Source: DASWLF01 sp963768765 (GTDB lineage: Bacteria > Desulfobacterota > Desulfobaccia > Desulfobaccales > 0-14-0-80-60-11). Taken from it: a stretch of 64,000 nt of DNA. The stretch lies in NCBI GenBank assembly GCA_963768765.1, contig CAVYJK010000023.1, positions 56,934 through 120,933 of the forward strand. The letters are read 5' to 3'. The notes under the pieces are model-generated. The model was not told the DNA's origin, did not search any database, and saw nothing but the letters and a program-made list of their open reading frames with translations. The translations under genes were made by a program, and so were the position numbers. Shown here piece by piece: positions 43,695 through 51,178 of the stretch (within the stretch, counting starts at the first letter, position 1; the number at the start of each line of letters is the position of its first letter).

Positions 43695-44687
43695 TCAACT
43701 GAGGTAATTTTCTTGCAAACAATGACGCCGAAGCCCGGGTTGGAACAGCAGCCTTAAGGCATGACCCAGGCGTCCGCGATAATAAGCCACCGCCACCGAC
43801 TCCGATAATTCCTGATGCGCCTTCCGTCTACCCTGGGCCGAGGCTTGAAGCCAGCGGTGATAAGCCACCCTAACCAGGGACTTGACGGTCCAGACCGCCA
43901 GCCCCGGCCAGGAAGGGTTCTGGTAGCGAAAATAGCCATACCCGGCTTCGATGCCAAAATGGAAGGCCCGCCACCGCAGATAGGCCGCGGTCAGTCTTTC
44001 GGCGGGAATCCGGTGTCTGACCACAGCCTGGGGCGCGTACACAATTTTATAACCTGCCCCTTGCACCTGGCGCAATAAGCCACACTCCCCATCACCGGTA
44101 TACCAGATCAACCTGCGGTCAGCGTAATAGTCCGGGTGGAAGCCACCGACGTCAAAAAGCACCTGCCTGCGGATGAAGAAATTACAGCTCCAGAGGTACT
44201 CGGAGGGAGACAACTCCCGCAATGCCTCACCATAGTCCAGCAGACTGTAAAAGGCCCCGGGAAATTGGGCCAACCAGGGCGGGGGCGCGGCTTCCCAGCG
44301 CGGCAAGATTCTCCCGCCGCCGCAAGCCACGTCGGGGTCCAGATGTGGCGGCAGCAACGCCGCCAGCCACCCCGGTGCGGCCAGAATGTCATCGTCCACG
44401 TAAACCAGGATTTCGCCCTGGGCTGCCCGGGCGCCGGCATGCCGGGCCGCGGTCGCCCCGGGGCGCGGTTCGGCCAGGTAGCGCACCGGTGGTCCGGGCT
44501 CTGCCACCATCCCGGCCACATACTCATAAAGAGCCCCGGACGGCGTATTGTCCACCACGATGACCTCAAACTCCCAACCACCTTCCTGGGCCCGGATGCT
44601 GGCCACCGCCTCTGGCAGAAACCGGGGGCGGCCGCAAGTGGGGATAATGACGCTGGCCAGGGGTTTCGAGTGTGGTGTCTCTGCCAC
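43695..44687 (-). CDS. GT2 family glycosyltransferase
   Basis: 330 aa. ASVIIPTCGRPRFLPEAVAS, FEVIVVDNTPSG, GATAARHAGARAAQGEILVY, VDDDILAAPGW (metal-binding DDD), and IRRQVLFDVGGFHPDYYADR with GDGECGLLRQVQGAGYKI. This is a typical GT-A transferase related to rhamnosyl or galactosyl transferases. It lies 25 bp downstream of the second flippase gene and so is probably co-transcribed with it. Confidence 0.87.
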   Translation of the reverse strand: MAETPHSKPLASVIIPTCGRPRFLPEAVASIRAQEGGWEFEVIVVDNTPSGALYEYVAGMVAEPGPPVRYLAEPRPGATAARHAGARAAQGEILVYVDDDILAAPGWLAALLPPHLDPDVACGGGRILPRWEAAPPPWLAQFPGAFYSLLDYGEALRELSPSEYLWSCNFFIRRQVLFDVGGFHPDYYADRRLIWYTGDGECGLLRQVQGAGYKIVYAPQAVVRHRIPAERLTAAYLRWRAFHFGIEAGYGYFRYQNPSWPGLAVWTVKSLVRVAYHRWLQASAQGRRKAHQELSESVAVAYYRGRLGHALRLLFQPGLRRHCLQENYLS

Positions 44688-44712
44688 AGGTCACCGGTCG
44701 GTTGAGAGTTGG

Positions 44713-46167
44713 TTAAGTGAGGACCGCGGTTTTGATCAGGCTGGTCATCTCCGCCACGAAGGAGCGGTCCAGTCGCCACAAGACAACGCCGTAGACCAGG
44801 ACCCCCACCCCCATTAAGATCGTCAGCCAGATTAACGTCTGGTTCACCATAAAAAGCGACTTCAAGATGACCAGGCCTCCGGCCATGGCCAGGGTCGCCA
44901 AGATCATGGGCCGGCCGTAGCGCCACAGATAGAAGGGTGACACCCGCAGCATGCGCACCCCAAAATAGACGTGCACGGGAATGGAGGTGAGGTCCAAGCC
45001 GAGGCGCACGCAGGTGAAGGCCACCAGCCCCCAGGGCGCCGCCAGCAGGTAAGCGGGCAGATAATAGAGGATGGTGGCCAACATTATCTTGATATTCAGA
45101 TCCGGGCGGCCCATGGCCCGGTAGAGCTCCGGGTTGATGCCCACCAGCCAGGCCATGCCGTGCATAAAGCCCACCAGGGCCAAAATTAAACCCAGCCCTT
45201 GCCATTTGTCTCCAAAAAAAACCGAGACCAGAAGCGGCCCAGCCAGCAATAGCAGGGTGCCCAGCGGCAAGGCCAGTGCGATCACCACCTGGTTGGCCCG
45301 ATGAAAGGTTTCCGTCAACACCGGCACATTGTCCCGCAACCGGGAGAACGTCGGGTAAAGCACCGGAAAAAATGGGTTAAGGACCAGGCCGAAAAGAAGG
45401 TTGGCGACGTTCCAACCGACGCTGTAAACCCCCAGGGCGTACACGCCCAGGAATTTACCCACCAGCAGATTATCTCCCCAGGTAAAAAACCAGGCCCCCA
45501 GGCCTTCCAGGATCACCCAAAAGCCAAAACCGTAAAGGCCCCGAGCCAGGCGCCAGTCAAAACTCAAGCAGGGGCGCCAGGGGCTTTGGCGCCACAAGAG
45601 GATCAGACTGAGCAGGGAGCCGGACAACGAGCCGGCCACCAGGGCCCAGACCCCGTATCCGAAAAGGGCCAGCGGGATGGAAAAACCGCCGGAAACAATA
45701 ACGGTGGCCAGTCTCACCCGGAAAAGCTCCCGAAAACCCAACTCCCGCACCAGCAGCGCCTGTTGCACCGACCCCAAGGAGGCGATCACCACCTGCAAGC
45801 CCAACACCCGAATAACCGCCATAGAAGCCGGGCTGTGGAAGAAGGCCGCCAGCCAGGGCGCCGCCAGGAAAAGCAGGACGAAAATCACCAGGCCAAGGAG
45901 GGCATTGGTCCAGAAGACCACCTGCGCCGCCTGCTCCGGGGGCGAGTCAGTTTGGATGAGGGCCTTCTCCAGGCCGGCATCCCAGAAGACCTGGGAGAAG
46001 TTGATGACGATCAGGGCCATGGCTACGACCCCGAAGTCTTCCGGGACCAGCAGACGCGCCAGGATCAGATACACGGCCGCGGAAGCCGAGCGTCCCCCTA
46101 CCTCCATCAAACCCGACCATTTGACGGAACTGACCGCTTTTCCGGTAACCGATTCAGGCGTGGACAA
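44713..46167 (-). CDS. Wzx-type polysaccharide flippase (second)
   Basis: 484 aa with about 14 hydrophobic helices; begins with VSSVKWSGLMEVGGRSASAA and LARLLVPEDFGVVAMALIVI, the MOP/WzxC N-terminal signature (RLLxPEDFG). It resembles WzxC/AmsL-type exporters more than the first flippase does. Presence of two flippases suggests either two repeat-unit pathways or an inserted second cluster. Confidence 0.88.
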   Translation of the reverse strand: MSTPESVTGKAVSSVKWSGLMEVGGRSASAAVYLILARLLVPEDFGVVAMALIVINFSQVFWDAGLEKALIQTDSPPEQAAQVVFWTNALLGLVIFVLLFLAAPWLAAFFHSPASMAVIRVLGLQVVIASLGSVQQALLVRELGFRELFRVRLATVIVSGGFSIPLALFGYGVWALVAGSLSGSLLSLILLWRQSPWRPCLSFDWRLARGLYGFGFWVILEGLGAWFFTWGDNLLVGKFLGVYALGVYSVGWNVANLLFGLVLNPFFPVLYPTFSRLRDNVPVLTETFHRANQVVIALALPLGTLLLLAGPLLVSVFFGDKWQGLGLILALVGFMHGMAWLVGINPELYRAMGRPDLNIKIMLATILYYLPAYLLAAPWGLVAFTCVRLGLDLTSIPVHVYFGVRMLRVSPFYLWRYGRPMILATLAMAGGLVILKSLFMVNQTLIWLTILMGVGVLVYGVVLWRLDRSFVAEMTSLIKTAVLT

Positions 46168-46191
46168 GGGAATTCTTGGGGTTATCTCTCT

Positions 46192-46866
46192 CTATTGGGA
46201 TGACTTGGCAATTATCATCACTTTCCAGGTGTCCTCTCCAGGAGTTATCTCCAGGTTTTCAAAGGGCCGCAGGCCCACCAAATCCAGATCTGCCTGCGCC
46301 AGGAATAGGGACAGTTCTTGCGGAAAAAAGTAACTCATCCGGTGGACCTCCTCAGCCTCCCGCATGACCTGGCTGCCGCGTAGATAGCAGAAACAGTAAC
46401 GGACCTCAGCCAAGTGATTGAAGGTGTCCAGAGAAGCGGATGCAGTCCTGATAACCTTGCCGTTCTCGGTTGCCATCACCTTGACCCGCTCCTGAGGGCG
46501 CAGGGCCAATACGGCTGGGCCGTACCAGACGTCGGCCACCAAAAGGCCGCCGGGCTGGAGATGGCGGTGGACGGTATGCAGAGTGGCCAAGACGTCGTCG
46601 TTGGTCAACTGATAACCCAAGACCGCAAACATCATTAACCCCGCGTCGAATCGTGGGTTAAGGCTCATACTCCGCGCATCCCCCGCCAGGAAGGTCGGAG
46701 GGGTGGCGCTGCCGGGCCAAGGAATGGACTCCGCCCGGTGCCGGGCCCGAACCAACACGGGCCGGGAGCGGTCCACACCCGTGACCCGGTAGCCTCTCTG
46801 AGCCAGAAGTGGCCTCCGCCCCGGCAGAAACTTTGGAGCCGGCAAGCACAACGCTTCGGACCCCAT
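46192..46866 (-). CDS. Methyltransferase, N-terminus degenerate
   Basis: 224 aa. Motifs after motif I are clear: GYRVTGVDRSRPVLVRARHR, FLAGDARSMSLNPRFDAGL, LHTVHRHLQPGGLLVADVW. The residues that should form the SAM-binding LDLGCGxG loop read LPAPKFLPGRRPLLAQ instead. No frame restores a clean motif, although GC-rich neighbouring frames carry fragments of the pattern. The gene is probably 5'-truncated or frameshifted. It may be inactive. The cupin gene follows 39 bp upstream. Confidence 0.65.
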   Translation of the reverse strand: MGSEALCLPAPKFLPGRRPLLAQRGYRVTGVDRSRPVLVRARHRAESIPWPGSATPPTFLAGDARSMSLNPRFDAGLMMFAVLGYQLTNDDVLATLHTVHRHLQPGGLLVADVWYGPAVLALRPQERVKVMATENGKVIRTASASLDTFNHLAEVRYCFCYLRGSQVMREAEEVHRMSYFFPQELSLFLAQADLDLVGLRPFENLEITPGEDTWKVMIIAKSSQ

Positions 46867-46905
46867 AACTTTTAGAAACTACCCAAAGGTTCTTGCCGAA
46901 GGCAT

Positions 46906-47316
46906 TCAGAAGTAGTTCTTTTCTTCCGGCCCGGCGTATGGTCCGGGTTTGACCTCTAGAAAAACGGTATCTTCCAGGAAGCGAAAGCCGTGGCCGCCGT
47001 CGATCAAAAGAATGACGTCCCCCTGGCGTAGCTCCCGGGTGGCCACCAGTTGCTGTTCATGATTGTAGATGTCCACCTGGCAGCGCCCCCGGCGGACAAT
47101 GAGAATCTCCGGAGCCTTCGTACGTTGATGTGCCTCTGAGCGGTGGGCGTGGCGGGCAATCTTCTCCCCGGCTGAGCGAATTATCATACCCAGCTGCTGC
47201 TCCCACTCCGGCGGCGTAAAAAAGGTGGTCTTCTCAGGCACGAACTCTGCCCGAATAATGTAGGCCAGAGGCTGCTCCTGCCAGGAGATCAGTTCAATAA
47301 GATTAGAAGCTTCCAT
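46906..47316 (-). CDS. Cupin-fold protein
   Basis: 136 aa. A single cupin barrel: IARHAHRSEAHQRTKAPEIL carries the histidines of cupin motif 1, then IVRRGRCQVDIYN and QGDVILLIDGGHGFRFLED for motif 2, ending VFLEVKPGPYAGPEEKNYF. Small cupins of this kind occur in glycan gene clusters, sometimes as epimerases or regulators of sugar synthesis, but no specific activity can be read. Confidence 0.7.
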   Translation of the reverse strand: MEASNLIELISWQEQPLAYIIRAEFVPEKTTFFTPPEWEQQLGMIIRSAGEKIARHAHRSEAHQRTKAPEILIVRRGRCQVDIYNHEQQLVATRELRQGDVILLIDGGHGFRFLEDTVFLEVKPGPYAGPEEKNYF

Positions 47317-47478
47317 GAGTATCGGGGGTTAATTCTTGCAGTTCCTCTATGATCTTTGGTATTTTATAACCGGGCCCGGCAATCGGCACAAGATTCTTTT
47401 TTAAGAGAATAGTTTGTTACCAACCGCCCAGGGGGGGCGGGAAAAACTCGGAAATTCCAGAAGATAAATATTTGGACA

Positions 47479-47748
47479 ATGGCTACCTTTATGTCCGGGT
47501 TTGGCTTTCCCACCGGCATGCGGTTGGTGTCCGCTTGGGATCCAAGGCCGACTCCGTGGTTCTGGGGAATCAACGGCGCCGCCGGGGTGCTGGCCGCGGA
47601 TGTCACCGTGATGATTAGCATTGCTTATGGCATTAATGCGGCTCTGCGGGTGGGGGGAATTTGCTACCTCTTATTAATTCCGGCAAGCTTGCTCATCGGC
47701 TTCTCGGGGGGCAGGGAAGCAAAGCGCATTTCTCCAAGCTCTCTTTAA
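47479..47748 (+). pseudogene. C-terminal remnant of a spermidine-synthase-like membrane protein
   Basis: 89-codon plus-strand frame containing GFGFPTGMRLVSAWDPRPTP, WFWGINGAAGVLAADVTVMIS and a hydrophobic end. These segments are typical of the last membrane helices of large spermidine-synthase-like proteins in Deltaproteobacteria. No start, no upstream domain: a relic in the opposite orientation to its neighbours. Confidence 0.55.
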
Positions 47749-47757
47749 TGAATAATC

Positions 47758-49323
47758 TTAACTTTTCCGTTCCACCAGGATCAGGTCATCTTTCAAGACC
47801 GTAATCTTAAATTCAGGATTATTTTTGATCCTTAATTCAAACCATCGATGTATCTTATCATCCAGGACCAAAAAGCGGTCGTACTGTTTCAAAAAATCCG
47901 CCCCCTGCATAATTTTGAAAAAAGGATAGTTTCTCTTAAGGGCGGCCATGGAATGGTAATCATCAACTGCATCGAGCGTGCTATCCCTATCTAACGCCGC
48001 CTCCCAATCCAAAATGTGGATGTACCTGTCTTTGCTGGGAGAGTAGCGGAATCTGGCCAAGTATTCATCCCAGGCTTCCACCGCGATGGGTAACTCCACC
48101 CAGAGCTGCTCCTCCCCGGCGCCTGGTCGGGATTGCGCATCGGTCATCAAAGACGCAGATGGAGGGAACAAGAGCAGTCCGCACACCAGCAGGGAGAGGA
48201 TCTTTTTCTGGCGATTGCCCAGAAATATGGTTCTCAAGGTTTCCCCCGGGACCGGCTCTTCCGCATAGGGAAGAACTTGCCGGGTCAGCCAACTCAAGAG
48301 GACGGACCAGCCCAAGGTGCTGATAATCATATACTTGCCGAAAAAGATGGAGACAGCTACCCGGGAGAAGATCCAGACAGGGATAGGAGGCAGAACCACC
48401 AGCAACCCGCCTAAAAATAATAAGGGCAGCAAGGAAGACGAGGCGCCTTGCCCCATCTCCCCACCGGCAGCTTCACTTTCGCTTTTTCCTTCTCTGGGGC
48501 CAATGAGCCAAGAGGCCAAGAACAGCATGATTACAAAGACGCCAATCAGGATGCTGTGGGAGAAAGAAAGGAGCAGCTCTCGAAACCCCGGCACCGGTAT
48601 CCAGGAATACGGTTTGCCCACCTCAGCCTGGTGCAAGAAGGAGCTGAGCCACGGCAAAAAGGCGGCCCATCCCAGGACCACCGAAAGATAAACCTTGGGA
48701 GCAAAAACCCTTTTATAGATACTGGACACCACATAAGAAAGAAGAAAGACGCCGCTGTAGAGAAGGCCAAAATTATGAGTAAGAACGAGGCTGGCGTGAA
48801 TGCCCGCGTTACAGAAGAAATCTGGCCAGGAGCAAGTAAGTCCCTTTCTGATAATTCGGTCGTATTGAAGAAAGGCCAGGGCCCCCACCGCCAAAAATAA
48901 ACCGTAAGACCTGGCTTCACCAACATGCGCAAATATGGTGGTGGACAAGAAAAAGCTGGCGGTGACGCCGATGCTGCCGGCCCAAAATCCAAAGGAGGGT
49001 CGAACTACCTGCCAGGCGATGATAAAGGCAAGACATATACCGGATGTAGAAAAGATCCGCAGGGAAAGTTCTGAAGAGCCTGCCACCTTTACCCAAAGCC
49101 AAGCCAGCACGTAATAAACCGGCGGGGAAACATCCACCTGGTCAGCCAAAGCCTTGAGCATGTGAGATATGGAGGGGTCGGTTACCAGGTAAAACGAAAT
49201 CAATTCGTCCACTAAAAAGTATTTTTTGGCGCAGAGGATAAGGCACCCGACCAGCAAAGATAGTGCGCCCAGAACTACTATTAATAGTTCGGGCTTTTTG
49301 ACCGATAATGGGGTTGATTTCAT
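47758..49323 (-). CDS. GT-C-type glycosyltransferase (ArnT/PMT-like)
   Basis: 521 aa, about 10-12 membrane helices in the first 390 residues and a soluble C-terminal domain. After the first helix comes YFLVDELISFYLVTD with the acidic catalytic-type Asp-Glu, then DVSPPVYYVLAWLWVKVAGS, the second conserved loop of polyprenyl-phosphate-sugar-dependent transferases of the ArnT/PMT_2 type. Probably modifies lipid-linked glycan or lipid A-like targets in the periplasm. It is the rightmost gene of the minus-strand polysaccharide array. Confidence 0.78.
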   Translation of the reverse strand: MKSTPLSVKKPELLIVVLGALSLLVGCLILCAKKYFLVDELISFYLVTDPSISHMLKALADQVDVSPPVYYVLAWLWVKVAGSSELSLRIFSTSGICLAFIIAWQVVRPSFGFWAGSIGVTASFFLSTTIFAHVGEARSYGLFLAVGALAFLQYDRIIRKGLTCSWPDFFCNAGIHASLVLTHNFGLLYSGVFLLSYVVSSIYKRVFAPKVYLSVVLGWAAFLPWLSSFLHQAEVGKPYSWIPVPGFRELLLSFSHSILIGVFVIMLFLASWLIGPREGKSESEAAGGEMGQGASSSLLPLLFLGGLLVVLPPIPVWIFSRVAVSIFFGKYMIISTLGWSVLLSWLTRQVLPYAEEPVPGETLRTIFLGNRQKKILSLLVCGLLLFPPSASLMTDAQSRPGAGEEQLWVELPIAVEAWDEYLARFRYSPSKDRYIHILDWEAALDRDSTLDAVDDYHSMAALKRNYPFFKIMQGADFLKQYDRFLVLDDKIHRWFELRIKNNPEFKITVLKDDLILVERKS

Positions 49324-50023
49324 GCTGAATCTCTATCCAAGTGAATCAAAGCTTACCAAAATTCATTGATTGCGCAATCTGTAAGGTGGCTCTTCTCAAA
49401 GCTCAGGTGCGGTAATTTCCCGCAGACCGGTCCGGTTTTGCCTTGACCTGTAAATAACCAATTTTTAATTTTACCCTCAAAGTAAAAAAATGCCACTGCC
49501 ATCGCGCGAATATGGCTGAGGGAAATGGATTCTCCTAACAGGCTGTTGAAAAACTCGGCAATCGCGTTTGGTTGACCATGCTGCTATAATGACGAGCATC
49601 ACGCTGAGGAGGGTGATGTCCCGGCGCGCTGGCGACCATAACCAAGACGGCATGTTTAGCTATCTTTCTCCTGCGGCTCGGGTGCCCTTGGTAAGATAAG
49701 AGATCCTTTAGAAACCCCCGTGCCCGCCCTGGATCCGCCAGATCGTTACGTAGCCGGGTCGCCACCCCGGCAAGAATGCCGGCGCCGGCCAAGGAGGTTA
49801 TCAGGGGCGCCGGCGGGGGGCCGGCACGGGCGGGACAATTGGCGGAAACGGCCGGGAGAATTAGGTAATTTCAGAGGGAAAATTCAGGGTTTTCCCGATG
49901 GTGGCCGGGCCCTGGTTGTGCCTAAATGGTATCCAACCCGGGCAGATGGGCTCTTTCTCCGCCGCCGGCGCGGGGGTGGCGGCGGGGAGCCCCCGGCGGA
50001 GCTTTCTCTTAAGGACGGCCACC
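49324..50023. other. Spacer with probable mobile-element scar, no gene recognised
   Basis: Contains GGCTGTTGAAAAACTC at 49543-49558, a sequence often seen at insertion-sequence ends, and an unconvincing 85-codon minus frame (49535-49792). Positions 49815-49845 match 51121-51150 closely (GGGGCC.GCACGGGCGGGACA), giving a direct repeat around the small genes to the right. Confidence 0.4.
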
Positions 50024-50290
50024 ATGAGCAAACTGCTGAGCGTAGCCCTGAGCGTCGTGATCCTGTCCCTGGCCCCCTGGGCCCCGGCTGCGGCCCAGAC
50101 CGGGGTGGAATACGGCCATATGGTGAGCCAGCCCAAGGGCGGCAGCCCGGTGAGCAGCCGGGCCTTTGAGGTGAAAACCCCGAAGAGCTGCAAGAAGCCA
50201 AAGGTCAAGCGCTTACGGCGCCGCCCGAAGAAACCGCGGGCCGGGAGCTCGCGCCGCAACCATCTCAAAAAATATTCCAAAAAATCTTGA
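50024..50290 (+). CDS. Small secreted basic protein, hypothetical
   Basis: 88 aa. Signal peptide MSKLLSVALSVVILSLAPWA with cleavage near AAA-QTG, then a short linker and a strongly basic C-terminus (KKPKVKRLRRRPKKPRAGSS, KKYSKKS). AAGGA lies upstream of the ATG. The frame extends 42 codons further upstream but without signal-like content. Function unknown; a periplasmic polyanion-binding role is only a guess. Confidence 0.5.
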   Translation: MSKLLSVALSVVILSLAPWAPAAAQTGVEYGHMVSQPKGGSPVSSRAFEVKTPKSCKKPKVKRLRRRPKKPRAGSSRRNHLKKYSKKS

Positions 50291-50490
50291 AGAACCCTCC
50301 TGAAAAAACCTGAGATTGCCAGCCAGGTTATCACCAGGGAAAAGCGCCTGGGGAAGGGTGGCGGGCCCAAAGGGCGGGTTGGCAGCCACCAGACCTCACG
50401 TTATCCCCTCCCGGACCATAGTGGGCAAAGAGAAAGGCGGCCGCGCGACCGCCTTACGACTTTTTGCTCCCTGGGATCGAAGGGCCGGGT

Positions 50491-50763
50491 TTACCTGGTC
50501 TTTTGCAAGCCTTTGGGATACTTCCCTTTGCTGTCCAGGTTTTTCTGCAGGCCCACAGGCATGGCCGCGCCGTTTTTGGTCCAACCTTGCTTCTGGCCGG
50601 GGCCCGACCATCCGGGCGGTTGGTTGTTGATCCATTGGCCCTGGGTCCCCCCCACCTGATTGCCATTTCCCTGCCCTTTGGCCTTGCCCGCGGCAAAGGC
50701 CTGGGGGGCTCCCAGCAATGCCAGGGAAATCACCAAGGCCAAGGCCCATCTGGTTCTACGCAT
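50491..50763 (-). CDS. Small secreted glycine/glutamine-rich protein, hypothetical
   Basis: 90 aa. Clear signal peptide (RRTRWALALVISLALLGAPQ, cleavage near FAA-GK), then a Gly/Gln/Asn/Trp-rich mature region with QGQWINNQPPGWSGPGQKQG and GWTKNG, ending in basic residues. A GGAGGAG ribosome site precedes the ATG. Similar small proteins with PPGWSGPGQ-type repeats occur in environmental Proteobacteria; function unknown. Confidence 0.6.
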   Translation of the reverse strand: MRRTRWALALVISLALLGAPQAFAAGKAKGQGNGNQVGGTQGQWINNQPPGWSGPGQKQGWTKNGAAMPVGLQKNLDSKGKYPKGLQKTR

Positions 50764-50833
50764 GAGAATCTCCTCCTCTGAAGGTAACTATGCAAGCGAT
50801 TTAACTGCTAGGATACCGAAGGGAGGGAAAACG

Positions 50834-51046
50834 TTAATCAGGGTTTCCCCAATTTTCGGACTCCGATTGGCAAATTAAGGGGTAAATGGCGGAGGGAAAG
50901 GGGTTGCGGGGAGGGCCGGGTGTGGCGGCTGAGGAGGGGGAGAGGCCGTAGCGGGCGGCCAAGGGGCGGAGGCGCATCCCATCGATGAGGGCGCGGTCGA
51001 TGTCGGCGCGGCAGGCGTGGTTGCAGACGGAGCAGCGTTTATTCAT
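50834..51046 (-). pseudogene. Truncated small zinc-finger/HTH-like protein
   Basis: 70 aa. The first 40 residues, MNKRCSVCNHACRADIDRAL then GMRLRPLAARYGLSPSS, resemble a known small family with a Cys-x2-Cys-His motif and a helix-turn-helix (..ARYGLSPSSLxRHxxH). After SPSS the homologous ending is lost and replaced by AATPGPPRNPFPSA, so the gene is probably broken. It could have belonged to a mobile element. Confidence 0.5.
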
Positions 51047-51178
51047 GAAGACGGTTTTCGGTTTTCGGTTTGCGGTTTTCGGTAAAAGAACCGGGGAAAG
51101 GTTATCAGGGAAGGGGGCAAGGGGCCAGCACGGGCGGGACAGATGGCGGGGAAAAGGGGGTGGAAGAAGGAGAAGTAT

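Noticed and set aside
49535..49792. 85-codon minus frame, possible transposase remnant
   Set aside because: Only the GGCTGTTGAAAAACTC end looks IS-like; the protein has no transposase motif.
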